Source: Atopsyche davidsoni
Lineage: Eukaryota; Arthropoda; Insecta; Trichoptera; Hydrobiosidae
DNA length: 64,000 nt
Direction of reading: 5' to 3'
Assembly: GCA_022113835.1 (NCBI GenBank)
Contig: JAILWY010000023.1
Coordinates: 17,606,001-17,670,000, forward strand
Part shown: piece after piece, positions 27,701 to 42,200 of the stretch
How positions within the stretch are numbered: the first letter of the stretch is position 1
How the letters are laid out: the number at the start of each line of letters is the position of its first letter
The notes under the pieces: generated by a model
The model's database searches: none
What the model saw: only the letters and a program-made list of their open reading frames with translations
What the model was told of the DNA's origin: nothing
Position numbers and translations under genes: made by a program

Positions 27701-30700
27701 AAGAGAAGACTTTTTGATGGCTTTATTGCTTGATTTAATAGTATCGGTGGGTTTATATTAATAGCTATCTATTAACATTGACATTAATGGCAAGTCAAAT
27801 GTGAAAAAAATATAATTGTAGCACTTCTCATGTGCGGCCGCGGTACATCCGGCATCGAAATTTCACTTCCAAACGGCTCGGCGCATCCTGCTGGCGGAGG
27901 CTATTCATATTGATTGTTTCCCAAGTATCGACTTAGAAAAACCAGTCTCATTCAGTATTCAAGAATAAATTTTCGTAATGATATCATTTCAAACCGCTTA
28001 CCTCTAGTTAGCATTTTTTACTTGCGTTTTTTTTTAAATGGAAAATTGGACTAATACTGTCGTGTTTGACTCTTTAGTAAATGTGTATATTTTTGGAACG
28101 ACAGCGATAAGAATTTCTCTAGAAGTTTACGGCTAAGTACAGCAAATATATGTTTTTTTTTGTTGTTTTTATTAACTTTTCGTACATTTTGAAGGAGAAA
28201 GTTGCTTGTCGTTTCCGGGAAATGGTGGATAATCAGTTTTGTATAAAAAGTTCGCTGAAACGACAAGTGCCGCCATATGCCGCGGCTGTCCACTCGTGGA
28301 AATTCCGTTTCTTGCTGTTTTCCTCATTCTTTCTGGACGATTTCCCAATTTATATAAGAAGTGGTGCAATCGAAACCTTTAAAAAATAAACACAGTTTCA
28401 TTATTTCGATACATACTACCGACAATCTATAATCATTTTTGTGATTTCTCAATATACACTTAAATCTTAACGACTTGTGAGAATAAATTAATTTACGTCA
28501 TCAACTCGTTTGTGTTATGTTTTTTTATTTAAATTAATTTTCTTTATTTAAACAATTAAAATTTTATGAGCTGTTTCGCAATTATATTTTTAGTAAATTT
28601 GAATACATTGATATAATATTGCGTTGTGCATATAACGAATTTACTTAAATATCTGATATAATAAAAACTCGTAAAAGATTGATCAACTTTAAAAAAAGAG
28701 CATTATCAAAATAAGACCCATTTCTGAAAGCTAATTAACGTAAACACTGATTAAAAAGCTTTCGATTACTGCTATCGGGTTTCACAAAGCACTATTCGCT
28801 ATGCTACTAGCACAGTGTTAATTTAATACAGGTATATGTGTAAGTTAGTTAAGCAATGTCACAGTGTATCATGATCAACGTTACACCGTTTTTAGAAACC
28901 CGTGTGATGTATTTGACAACCTGTCAACTACTACTTTTGTTGATGAGCCTTGTGGAAACCGGTCGTAAAGTTCGATCACTATTTTCACGTATTTTATAAG
29001 AACAAAACACATGATATAAGTTCATGTGAGTCTTCGATACTTGGGACTGAATTTGCGGTGCTTTTATTATTTCAAAAAAGCATTTGACCCAAATATGCAG
29101 GCGCTCAAATATTTGTGTGAAAACTTGAGTTAATATCGTTTTTTATGTGTACTTGTATTCGTATCGACGATTTGCTCAGCTGCATAGAAAAGCCTACAGC
29201 AGGCTGCATGATTGCTGTGAAATTTTATTGCAGTGCCTGCTTAATATTCGTGTGATGATTCATACTCGGTACATTTATTTATCAGACTTCGTGCATATTC
29301 CTTTTAAATAAAAATATCGTAAAATCGTTTTGTGTCTTCTATTTCACTATTGCAATAATTTACACAAATAAAAACACGGCTTTGTAAATAGAGTTTACTA
29401 CATAGACAAATATTTTTTTATTTTGTTTTCAATGTGCGCAGTGCAAACAAATGAAAGCGATAGCTTTGCGGATAATTTTAATTTTTTATTTATTTTAACC
29501 GTCCTTTTCCTCAAAATTATGCTCAAGCCACACCAAACGTAACCTTTACCTCATCCGGCTACACACGTTCTCTCAGTGATTTTCAGTGTTTTTAATGATC
29601 AAACTATCGCCTAGTAAACGCCACTTCCCATGGCTTCAGACGCACAAAAAACGGTGTAAATTAATTTATAATTACAGGAAATATACGTCAACTGTGAAGT
29701 TTACGAATTGTAATACTTTCACTGAGTATCAATTATGGGAATGCTCATTCCAAGGACCCGCGCACCGATGTATCAGTTGTGTGTTTCTTGTGTGCAAATA
29801 AAGCATCCCACACTCTAGAGCAGTGCTTCTCAAAGTGGTCTCTACGGACCCCAAGGGGACCCTGGGATCATTCAGGGGGTCCTTAGAAAATTGAAATCGA
29901 TTTGGAGGTCCCCGAACAACGTCAGGAGATCCGCGCAAGGTTTAATATTAAATAAAAAAATTGTGACACATTTTTATTAATGTGGAAGTTAAAATAAAAA
30001 ACAATGAATACAATATTAGCGATTTTTACGTCCTAAGTAAAATATAAATAAAGACAGGTGCATTAAAAAAAAAGTTATAACAGACATCGCGGTGAGTCAG
30101 GTAGGTTAATACAGGAACGTAATAGAGTCGATACTTGCACCAACTAGTCTATAATATGAAATTATGTAGTTTTTCACCCAGGAGCCGTAGGCAAGTTTTG
30201 ACCATGAAAAAGGGTCTGTGGGCCAAAAGAGTTTGAGAGCCACTGCTCTAGACAAACAGCTCTCGTGAGAACAGCCGCCATGACTCAGCTCTGCAAATTG
30301 CCAGCTTTTTAGACGCTCCCGCCTTTTGTCAGTGTTGCCATGACAAGTAAGAAATGCCGCCGCCTAAAGCTGTGATTACACAAAATGTCACTGTGACTTC
30401 TGCACCGTTGTGCCGTGCAACAAGGAAGTGGGTTATATCGTTGCAGCCAGGACTGGATTGGCTGGGAACTCAAAAGCACACATCATATTTATATTTTAAA
30501 TATAATAAATTACTCGAGTGATTTTTCCACATGTTAATTTTTATTGGTGACCAGTTGGCATTATCAAAGTCAATTTGATAATGCCAACGTAAAAGGTTGA
30601 CGAAACCGGTCACCAATAAAAATAGCACGTGAAAAAATCACTCAAGTATTTTATTTAAAATATAATAGTGAAATCTTAAATTTATACTAGTATCTTAAAA

Positions 30701-33155
30701 ACCTTTTATGTTTTGTTTATGGTTTAACTTCCAAGAGAGTTTAATTTTTAATAAATATAAATGTTTATTTAAAACAGTGTAAATAATGTATTTTTTAGCA
30801 TCGCGACGTAGTAATCAATTTCAATCTTTGTGATTAATAGAATCGTGTTTATATTTGGTATAAAAACATTTTTTCTGATACAAATGTTCTCTAACAATAG
30901 GCTTATAATATTTTTTTTCATTTCCCCTGTTTATTTTGCAAATATTTGCTCCGTGGAGTTTAAACTCCGGTCATGGCTATAATTTTTATGTACATTTTAC
31001 CTTTATAATATAAATTACATTTAAATTATCACGGGCAATCTTTTCGCGTTAGTGTGTCATGTAACAAGCTTCGTTTCGGGACTACAAATGCTTCGGGATA
31101 CCCCGGATTCAAGGGTTTTCTGTTCGATAAGTAGAACTAAATAATTTAATAATGTCATGGTTATTCCATAGAACTCCCATTATGGGTGTAGTGGTGCAGA
31201 TTTGTAATGGATCGCAATCGATTCAACCCATGCCACCCTGTGGGAGTGTCTTCGTAGAAAACAAACGAATTATTCATTTACACATAGCATAATAACCTAC
31301 TCAATATTATTCATCGCCATAAATCAATACAGCCCCCGTGTACCTTTATACGGTTGTAAAGTAACACATTTGTATTTCTAAGAAACAGGTGTCTCGATTG
31401 CCTTTCCTTTTACATAAAAAAAATAGATTATTAAGTTAAATTGTAAAAATTCATTAGTTGTTCACGAAAAACTATATGATGAAGAATTGTAATTCGTAGA
31501 CTCGTTATAAAAATATTTTTATGCATTTACTGTACTTTATTTACATGCACATTTAATAGGAAAATTGCACAGTACATTTTTAATAATCGTTGATTGTAAT
31601 GTTTGTACACATCAAGATTATTTGTGCCAATATTTCGAAAACATTAACAAGTAGATTTCTTCAGACTTTATCAAAGGTAATCAAGTTTAATTTGATTTTT
31701 TTTCTCTCAAATCAAAGCCGCCGACTAATGTGAACTTCAATAATTGTATATGAAATAATATCAACGCTCATTAATTTTATATTAGATATAAACGTGCAAT
31801 CCATACTAACGTCGTAATTTTTAAATAAAATTAATAATATAATACGTCTTTTAAAAAAGACCATACAAAGTAGGACATTTTATACCTGTAGGAATTCAAT
31901 TTACGAGTTTATGAAATACATGTAAAAATTGAACACAGTAATAACTAATTGTATCCTACAATGTTGAAAGTGGCAGCATATATTAAAATTTAAAAATGTA
32001 ACACTACATAATCTTATACGGGTTTCGTACTTTTCCTTCGTGTCAATGTTTATTTTTTAAATATTTTATTGTCTCAAAATAATTGCATTTCAGTTATACG
32101 AGAAATTGTATTTTATTGGGAATGCCCACAAATCACTGTCGACTGTTGCAATTCACAAGGTTATACACTTGTGATTTGTTTTTTGTGTAAAGCAGTTTTT
32201 TGTGTAAAACATCTTTATTTACGTTATTTTTAATTCACACGGCGAAAAACTGTAAAACAAAAGTTTAATTTGTATATTGTGATATAATTACCGTGTAAAT
32301 ATGTACATATTTTCTAGTATACAAAACAGCATAGCCAAACGCTTGTGGACACACAAATGTTATACTCGCCACTAATTACGGCATTTCTTTTGTGAGAGAT
32401 TAAAAACAATGGCATTTTTATTTAAAATGGCTGTGTTGTGGTAGTTTCACAGTACAATAATTTAGTTCGACAGTTGAGTGACCCATCGCCCCGGGGAAGT
32501 GAGCGGCCATCCACGCGTGCCCAACGAGTTGCTAGACAACAAGTCCAGCACACGACTCCATTAACCCAAAACCCAAATATAATTGTTTTCTTATTACTTT
32601 TTTATGTTTTCAGCTCCGGCAAACGACAACTAGGATCCAATGCATTAGCCAGGTAACTCACTCAATATACACATAAGATGATATATTAAAATTATTATTA
32701 TACTCTATTGACAGTTCAAAAATCAATCCATAGATCACGTCGTTTGGTGTTCTCGTAGTTCATATTTGCTTCGCAACTTGTTTCGTGTCGGTAAAGCAGA
32801 TTTCTTTTTAGTGCCGAGCTTTGGTTTTCTGCCGCTAGATGACTCTCTATGTCTCATGTCAGTTCTTGAATTTGAATTGAATGAATTTAACTTATATCGT
32901 TAGTTATATCATTGGTTAAATAAGCTTACATTTAGATTTATTTGCTTAATTTTATTCTTTCAGCCAATTATACCGCTCCTCGAGCTTCAACTCCTCGGGC
33001 TGCGGTTCCACAGGAGACCCTGGGGAGGATATGTACTCCGATGTCTCTCTGGAAGAAGACGTCCAGGGTCTCAACTACAAGGTAGTCTCAACATTTACAC
33101 TTACAACAAAATAGTGTTACAATATTACAACTATATGCAAAGGTTTGGATTGATT

Positions 33156-33216
<61 letters not shown>

Positions 33217-36200
33217 ATATATAATATATAATTAGGTAAAATCAGGCAAATCTAAAAATTCAAAAAATAATTTTAAAAAATTTGAAAGCAATTGGTTGCT
33301 TTTGAGTAATTTGGTAACGCGGGATAAATCCCAAGAACCGAAGTTAAGCAGTAAACCTGCGGATACATTATTCTTTTGGTTTATCTTTGATGTCACATAC
33401 CAATTTAGAGAAGTCGATATTATCATATAGTACCTACTATTTATACAAATCACATACTTGTTTCGTGAATATAATTTTAATTACTTCTTTAAAAAATATA
33501 AAAAATCCGTTAACCATGTAATGACACCTTAAATTTAATTTGTCATGTTAAATGTTACATGGATTTATGTAGTATCACACTTAAAATTAAATAACAGATT
33601 ATAGAAATCTAAGAAAACTCATTTCGTTTTAATGATACATAAGTAAATAATTTGAATCATTTTATGGTTGTAGGTATATGCATCAGGAAATGTCCTTTAT
33701 GCGTTATGGATGAGTGTTCGTAGACATAATGTGTCATATAGTACTTTATCAACAGGAAACCGTGACTTACTAAACACTTCCTGTTGCAAAACAAATCTAA
33801 TCAATTAAATTTGACTGCTTCAATATTTATATATAAACGACAAATAATACGTTATTTAAGTTTAATGAAGAGAATGCTTTTCGTATTTTTACACTAGTTC
33901 TCAATGGTTATTTTAATCGGTAGACTCGTTCATTGTTTTCTGCCTGGGTACTATTTCAAAGATTTTTTTAATTGTACAGAATGTAAATTTCTATTTTAAC
34001 GTAGCTTTCTTCCTCATATTTATTTTTTTGATGCCAACTATTTTAAAATACAACTCGCGTCTTGCAACTTGAAAGTGTTTTGTAAATTAAAATTAAAAGT
34101 CGTCACAAATACCACCGCGCGGAGGATTATCGTCTTGCTAAAAAAATTATGCACGAGCAAATTTACTCATGCTGAGTTTATTTTTTATACGGCTTCGAGT
34201 GAAGCTTTTCCTGTCTGGATTTTAGTCAAGAGTCACTCACCTTGTGATATCGACAAGTTGCAAGGGAAAAGTTCATGAAATAGTATTTTCTTTATTTTTT
34301 ATGATAATCTACAAAATACTTAAGTATTTTATACAATAATATCATAAAGTCGCATGTTACTATACGGTGTGTGCATTATTTTTTTCGGATTTTCTAAGAA
34401 ATGGCGTTACTACTATTGAATCGCATCAGGCTATATTTTAACATTTCATTGCGAAGCGTCATTATTGCACTTTTGTTTTCAACCTGAAGCTAAAAAATCA
34501 TGGGGTAAGCCCGGACATGCATCAACATCGACGGCCAGGCCAAATATTCATGGCGCCAAGTTGATGCTATGTAGTTGGTGGGATCAGAAGGGTGTCATCC
34601 ACTATGAGCTGCTGAAACCAGGCCAAACTATCACGGGCGAGTTCTACAGACAACAATTGATGCGTTCGAAGCGAGCATTGGCACGGCCAGAATATTCGAC
34701 CAGGCGCGAGTCTATAATTTTCCATCATGACAATGCTCGGCCACATGTTGCTAAATCGGTTATAACCTATTTGTAAAACAGTGGATGGGAAGTTCTGCCT
34801 CACCCGCCTTATAGCCCAGACCTTGCCCCTTCCGACTACCACTTGTTTCAATCGATGCAGAATGCCCTTTCTGGAATACGCTTCACTTCTGAACAGGGTA
34901 TCAAAAATTGTCTTGATTCTTTCTTGGCTTCAAAAGACGAACAGTTCTTTTGGGATGGAATCCATAATTTGCCCGAAAGATGGGAAAAAGTAGTGGCTAG
35001 TGATAAACAATACTTTGTATAGAATATATTGTACCAATTTTTTATAATAAAGCTCCAATTTCACGTAAAATCCGAAAAAATTAATGCACACACCGTATAA
35101 TTAGCATTCAAAGAAGAACATTGTTCAACACTGTATATTTCAATTAGAGCCTGAGCCGTTCATAATATATAGCGAAGAACAAGCCGTTCCATTATTTTGC
35201 ACACATAGCCGAATGATTTATAAAACAGATGGCCGCGTGATTATTTCGAGCGGATCTCCCGCGACGTTGAGTCGTCGCATCTCCTTGTGCTGCTGTGCTT
35301 CAACCGTAAACATCCATTCCTAATTTCTGGAGATAATCAGCAGCCACGGGATCCCTTTAAAACCTCAGGCTGTTCTTCAGATCTTCGTATTAGTCGGCAT
35401 TGTTTATCATCTAGTGCTTTTATACAAGGCGATATGTCAACTCAGAGAGTTTGGATGTAACGAAAAACGTTCATTACTTACCTTTTATGCTTTTTTTGTA
35501 TCAACAAAAATTAATGACTATTGACGGCTAAACGACTGCAATCGGCAGAGATATCCACTGAATGTAAAACATATGGCTAGATTTTTTTTAATTGTTCTTT
35601 GTTAACGTCATGTGTACCCGTTATTGCACTATATAAACTTGCAAAGTAACTGCAGGGTGATTGCGAAAATCTCAAAGTCCAATGACAGGCCGATAACATA
35701 GAATGCTCGATTTAATAATATCAATATATCAAATTGCAGACAGATCTTTTAACCCGGCAAATCACAATGAATTCAAAAATTATATGACGACGTCGTCGAT
35801 ATTTTTTGATAATTAAAATTGATAACTGATTTTCGGTTGATAGTGAAGCTGAGTTTAATAATATCACATTTAAGAGTGAAATAAACCCATAAAACTTCAA
35901 ACCTACCAAAAAAAATACAATTTATAAATCAAAAGAAACTAAATGAATATAAGTAAATATTTAAGTCTTAATTGATGTTTTGAATTCAGTGCATTTAAAA
36001 AAATGGCGACAGATCAATTAACCCAGAAAATCTAATAATATATTGACTTCTTCATCAAGTGCCTCTCCTCAGAGGAGGTTGCTGAACTAGTGTTCATAGT
36101 TTTCTAAGTGGAAAATAGTGTAGTGGGTCCCCGGGTCCTTCTACACGGCAGTTTTATATTGGAAGGAAAAGTCTGCGTATTGCTGCTGCCCAATAGCATT

Positions 36201-39200
36201 ATTATAAATCGTATGAGTTGTTTTCGTCCAGCGAGTGATGCAAGATGCGCCCAGAGGAGGGAAGCTCTCCCTGACAACTCGGAAATGAGTGTCTCTCTCA
36301 CGAATTCCACGCAATCACTTCTCTTATACTCGGTGACTAACACTCTCGGGTGGGATCTGCGGCGCCGCCTCGCTGGTGTTCCTGCCGGCATCACTCGAAA
36401 TAGAATGGGAATCACGGCTGATGATGACTACCCCCCGCTGATCTGAATTCACCGGCCAGGTCTGGCGAACAGACATCGATCCGCCTGCGTGATGCACTCG
36501 TCTTCTGTTTCAGAACGCATTGCGTCATGCGAAAAAGAGACACCGACTTTCAATACTCTGAACAACGCTTGGTATCTTGGAATAAAAATGCTGCGTAGTG
36601 GTTTTTCTTCTACTGTCTTCGCAATCTTAAAAGCCGAAAACCATGAGACCTCTTCGACGCAGTTGACGCGGTTAGAATGTAAATATAAGATTTTTTTTTA
36701 GAATACTGTACACGATCAAATGCAACCCCAAAAAGACAACCTTAAAATTTCAACAAATTCTAATGAATATCCCAACTTGTGGCTGAAATTTCCCGAGCGG
36801 AATTCGGGAGGCCCTCAAACAAATTGCATCATCAAATCGCCTCCAGTCCCTTAGTTTTTTGTCGCCCTCATGGGCTTCACTTTTCATGAGAAAAAATGGA
36901 CACAAAAAAACTGTCTGTTATCAATAATATGACTCTAAATTAAATTATGTTTATACCAAACCGGTTAGCCAGACGACCGAGGCGCGCAATCGCGCAGTTA
37001 GTCTTTATATCACTTTCCAAACGGCTATCATAAATCCACGGTATGCTGGTTTAATTTTTAACACTCCATATTTAAACAACAAGTGTCAATATGTTAATAT
37101 TTATGTTTGTGAGCGCTTTCGCTTTACGAGTGCTTCTTCAGTATGAAAAAGCTTACGAAAGACGAATGCGCTCAAAAACAGAAATATCCATTTGACTATT
37201 CACATTTGTCGGTAATCTTAAAATTATCATACCGATTGCCAATGAAATTTTAATATCCATCTTTACCCACATATAAAAAAATAGAAAACCGATATGTATA
37301 GCTATACTTCTTGAAATGACTAAGTAAACTGTTTTCAACAAAATCTGGCTTACTCTAATATTAGAATTTCCTATCGGGATTTAGTTCTTGCAGCGCTCCC
37401 GCTCTCAACAGTTTTTTGTGCCATTTTTTTTTTTGAGAAGTTTCTCAAGAAACGCCCCTGAAATAATTCCTGACGGATTTATCGAAAAACCCAAAGAAAA
37501 AATTGACAAGTAACGATTTATTGTGGTTGCAAATTATCGGACAGTTGGGAGCGAAGGACGGCGCCGTTCATTATCAGTATTTTACTAGAACATCGACATA
37601 TAAAATTACTTGGAATTTGCTTTTAATAATATACAAACAATATTCCAGATGCCTTCACCAAATAAGCATGACTTTACTCCTTTACCCACCGTGCACATTG
37701 TAGTAATTTTTTTCTGATAAATAAAATCGCATGTTCTCAGTTGTTAAGCCACTGAACTATTTTTATAGGAATCAATTCTTGTACGAATTTTCATTTAAAA
37801 GCTCTACGATAAAGCTATATTTAGTTTTAAGCAAATTAGTCAGAACAAGTAATATCAATCAGATATTGAATACTTCAACTTGCGCCCTGAAAATGAATCC
37901 AAAACTGATGCAGTCGGACACTAGTTTCACACAAAGCTTGGTTAAAGCTATATCGCACATGCAATGCATTGAAAGCATCTACCGAAGAAATTCATCTAAG
38001 ATTAATTCAATTCTCGTTAATATTTATCGACTTCCGCAGTTCGGCGCTTCCAGGTTACAGCTGACATTTCGCACCGATTTAAAATGTTTTATTTACTATA
38101 TTTCCTTGTGAAACTTCTCTAATTGAAAATTCATGTCTGTAAGTGTTTAGAAAATGAAACGACCTTTATGAAAGTCAGCTGGCACGCGTGAACTCAACCT
38201 GTTAGTAAAAGTTACTCGTTTCTTGCCTTGCAAAAATGGTTATTCTTCAAAACGGGTACTAACGTAGGCAGTTCCCATAAACGAATGCTTCATTTTATTC
38301 TTCGTCAGAGCTAAGAGTTTATATGAAGTGATACTTGGCGTATCAACACACATAAACTGACTGTAAAAACATGAAAGTAAAATATGCGGTTATCGAACTC
38401 AAATTACAATACTTGCTAATATTTTTACTACCACTTGTTATATTAAACATTTAGTAAGATTTAAAAAGTACATCTAATCGATTGCAACAAAAAACTTTAT
38501 ATTTATTTTCTAGATTCAATACGGGTAAGGACGTCCTGACTGGCGAATAAATAAATATATAATCATTCGTTTCTCAAGTCACTTATAAAATTGTTCACCG
38601 AGCATTTGTAAACATTGACTGTTTACTTGCACGACGTTCACAATAATGTTTATGATCGAAATCATAAACACGAATGGCGTATTTTTGATTCGCATTCTCC
38701 CGTTGCACTGGGTTGAATAATACTGCATTCCAGTGAACTGCATTCTCCGCGTCGGCGTCCCCGTGGGGGCCCGCCCAGGTCTGCCGAGGCCCTCGAGGCC
38801 CCACAAGGCCCCCCGAGACCCCCCGAGACCCCCCGAGACCCCCCGAGACCCCCCGAGACCCCCCGAGGCCCGTTCGCTCTACTCTCCGGCCTACGCGGCG
38901 CCCGAATCCCACGCGCCGTGCCTTACTGCATCAAAGCTGCGTGACTAACTTTCAATTTTACTTATTGTAAATATTGAAAAATAAAAAATAGTATCTACTA
39001 TAATAATATCCATTGTGTGTGTGTGTGTTTCATTTTTTGGTTTTCTATAGAATATCTAAAAAGATACAACGCTGATTTTTTGCATGTAACTTTAGTAAAT
39101 TTTTCCGCAGCTATGTGCCGAATTTCAAGACGATAGGATAATATTTTTATTCATAAACTAATTTAATAAAACTATAAAATATGCTTTAGCGAGTTTCAAT

Positions 39201-42200
39201 ATGTACGAATTATAGGATTTTGTTGTTCACCGCGAGAATTTCAAATTTAGAACTTTTACAAAAAAACAAATTTTGATGCCTCTTAGAAATTTTCAGTTTA
39301 TGTCAGCTTGACACAAGCACCAATTTTATTTTTTTTTATCGAAATTGCGTTAGAAATTATTAATCACATCATTAATAACTCAAAATGCCTCCGAAAACGT
39401 CATTCTGTGACGGGCGACATTTCTAGTATTTAAATAATCTGCAAAAATGTCAAGATCTTTGGACAAGCTATCCGATAGAACACTTGTTAAAAACCCAAAC
39501 AACTGAAAACTTCAAGTGAGTGCCTCTCCTCAGAGGAGGTATGCGACCATTACACTGAGCATATACTCATGCTGAGCCAGTGTTCATGGTTTTCTAAGAG
39601 GAAAATGGAGTAGTACGTCCCTGGGTTCATCTACACCGCAATTTTATATTTGATGGAAAAGTCTGCGTATTGCTGCTGCCCAATCGCATTATTATAAATT
39701 CTTTTCTTACAAATCTCTGACGTTTAGATCTGATGCAGCAGGCTATAGAAACAATAGCAGGAGCCCCCTACCTCGACAAAGTACTTCAATTGGACACCCC
39801 TTCACAATCATTCCAAGTCCACTACTCCATTGCCGATCCTCTGGGTAAAGAATGGCATCCATGCACAAGCAACAGAATAGGGATAGCCAGGAGATTACAA
39901 ATATACATATATAATGTAGACAAAAAATTCTTCAAAAATATCAATAAATATGATAAAGCCAGTAATTAATAAAATTTATCTAGTTTATACGCATCACAAT
40001 CGACACTTTAAATTGTTACACTATTAATAAAACGTTTTAATTTGGAGGGCTCCGGTATGGGCGATGACAAGTTGCGGCGCCAACTGCGGACTGCAATCTG
40101 CACAGCAATCTACTCCACGATCTAGCGCAAGTGTTCCAGAAGAAAGTGCAGTGCTATCAGACATCGATTGTCTTTGCAAGGCTTCAATTGCTCGAAAGAG
40201 AGTCGCGAGAAATAATCAAACCGATGTTAAAAAAGTTCACAGTGTTAAATTTTACACTAGACGATTGCGATGAACACTCGCTCGGTTCGGACGGAATATA
40301 GATTGTGCCGGTGGCTGTGGTTTTTGTTTATTTTGTGAAATGGTCTCAAAATAAAATGACTATGTGCTGAGATCTCATTGTTCGAGTACGCGATTGTGAA
40401 TTTTCATTGAAACATTTCCAAACAGTAACAAAATATGCGTCTTACGCACAATTACAAAATAATACAGCGAGATAATTGCAACTGGAGAGTTAACGCGATC
40501 GAGTGTGAGAACTCTCAGCCTTATTGTATTATATATAGCCTTGCGCAATGCCATCGGTCTCTGCAAATCTTTACTCGGGCGAATAACGGCGGAGATCAAA
40601 ATGGCAACTCCGTCTGCTTTTTTTTAATTAGCCGCCTCAATATTTATCTCTTCGAAAAAATCGCTCCAATACTTCCCGAGTGCTCCTTATCGCAGAATCT
40701 CGTATCATAAAATAATGTAACGTTTGGCAAACCACGATCGCAGTGCACTTTCTCTCGGTTTTTAATTTGCTCGCAAAACGTGCTATTATTATTTCGGCAA
40801 CGGAGCTCTAACCTAGAATTCACATTTTTGGGAAATCCTTGCAGGCACATTTTAATAAATAAATCGCTCGTATGCATCATACTGTACATCTCGCCTCCAG
40901 ACTCCGGGGCCGGTCGCCCCGAGCTCGCGTCTCATGATCAATCGCGTCCATTGCGTCAGTACTGAATTAGTGGACGCGTGGTTTTAATTCTCTGTACCCA
41001 GCCGCACCTTCTTTTGTTACATCCACGATCACCGAGTGCAGCGACAACCGCCGCCTGCCAGGGGCACAACTCTCACAAGTGCATCGATCTTTGATAAATG
41101 ATTTTTTTAATGGAGAGAAAACGTTGTCGAGGAGAAGTTTTTTCCCACTTTTTATTCCGAGAGTCGATAGTGCCGGATGAATCCTCGTATCGAAAATAGA
41201 TGAGTCGCTTGGAATAAATTCTCCATTCGTTATTTTTTTCTTCGAATCTCTCCCGATGGGGGCGCCCGCGCTTGGAAGCGTTTTCAGTTTTGATTCGAGG
41301 AGGAACCCTCGGCATCCTCGGCGAGCTCCTCCGCCTCGCCTCGGAGGGGGCGACCGGGGCGCAATTAAGAGTGATCGCTTCCGTGCGCACCGACGAGCCG
41401 GCGCATCTTGCAATTTTGCATAACTCGTCTGGACGGACTAATCCGATCCGAGTTGGATGCGCAAAACGCACTTCCCGCCCGAGCACTGGACAAACCGTTC
41501 GGGGAAGGCGACCGGGCGGACGGGGAGGGAAGTCCGGCGCCGGCTCCTCGACTCTCCACTCTGCGAGCGAGGGGAAGCGAACGAACCGTTCGGATCCGGA
41601 TCGACGGAGGGCAAAAAGCGATTTGTAGTATAGGATTTGCACTCGCAACCTACGCGGCCGCATCGCTAGGGAATGCATTACCGCCCGCCCTGCATCCGCA
41701 CTCGACTTCGGCAGCTCTCGACAGAACGCATTTCGAGAGCGCCGGCTCGGTGGCCGTTGAAAAAATTCTACTCATCCGAATTGATTAAATTTTTCTTCGG
41801 ATTCCGCGGCCGGCTCGTGTCGCGTCCCCCTCGAGACTCGGGGCGGCGAGCGAGCGGACGTCCAGGCGGGACGAGGAGCGCCGCCGTCCTCGCGCCCGGG
41901 CGCGGTGGTCGACGGCCGCGCCGATTCAGCGTTTCAGTGCTCAAGCGGCTGACGCCCCGCGCGGCCGCCTTCTCCGTCAGCGGTGCGCGAGAACCGAGAA
42001 CCGAGACGGCCCGCCGCGAGTATTCGCGCGGAGTTCTCTTGCCCCGCGACTCCCCGCGACTCCCCGCGACTCCCCGCGACTCCCGAGAGTCCCCGACGCT
42101 GCGCGGCTCCGGTCCGAGACGCCGCTGGCTCGATTCGCTCGATCGCGTCGGCAGAAATGCGTCGCGAGTCCCGCTCGCTCCCGGCGACCGTCCGCGCCGA

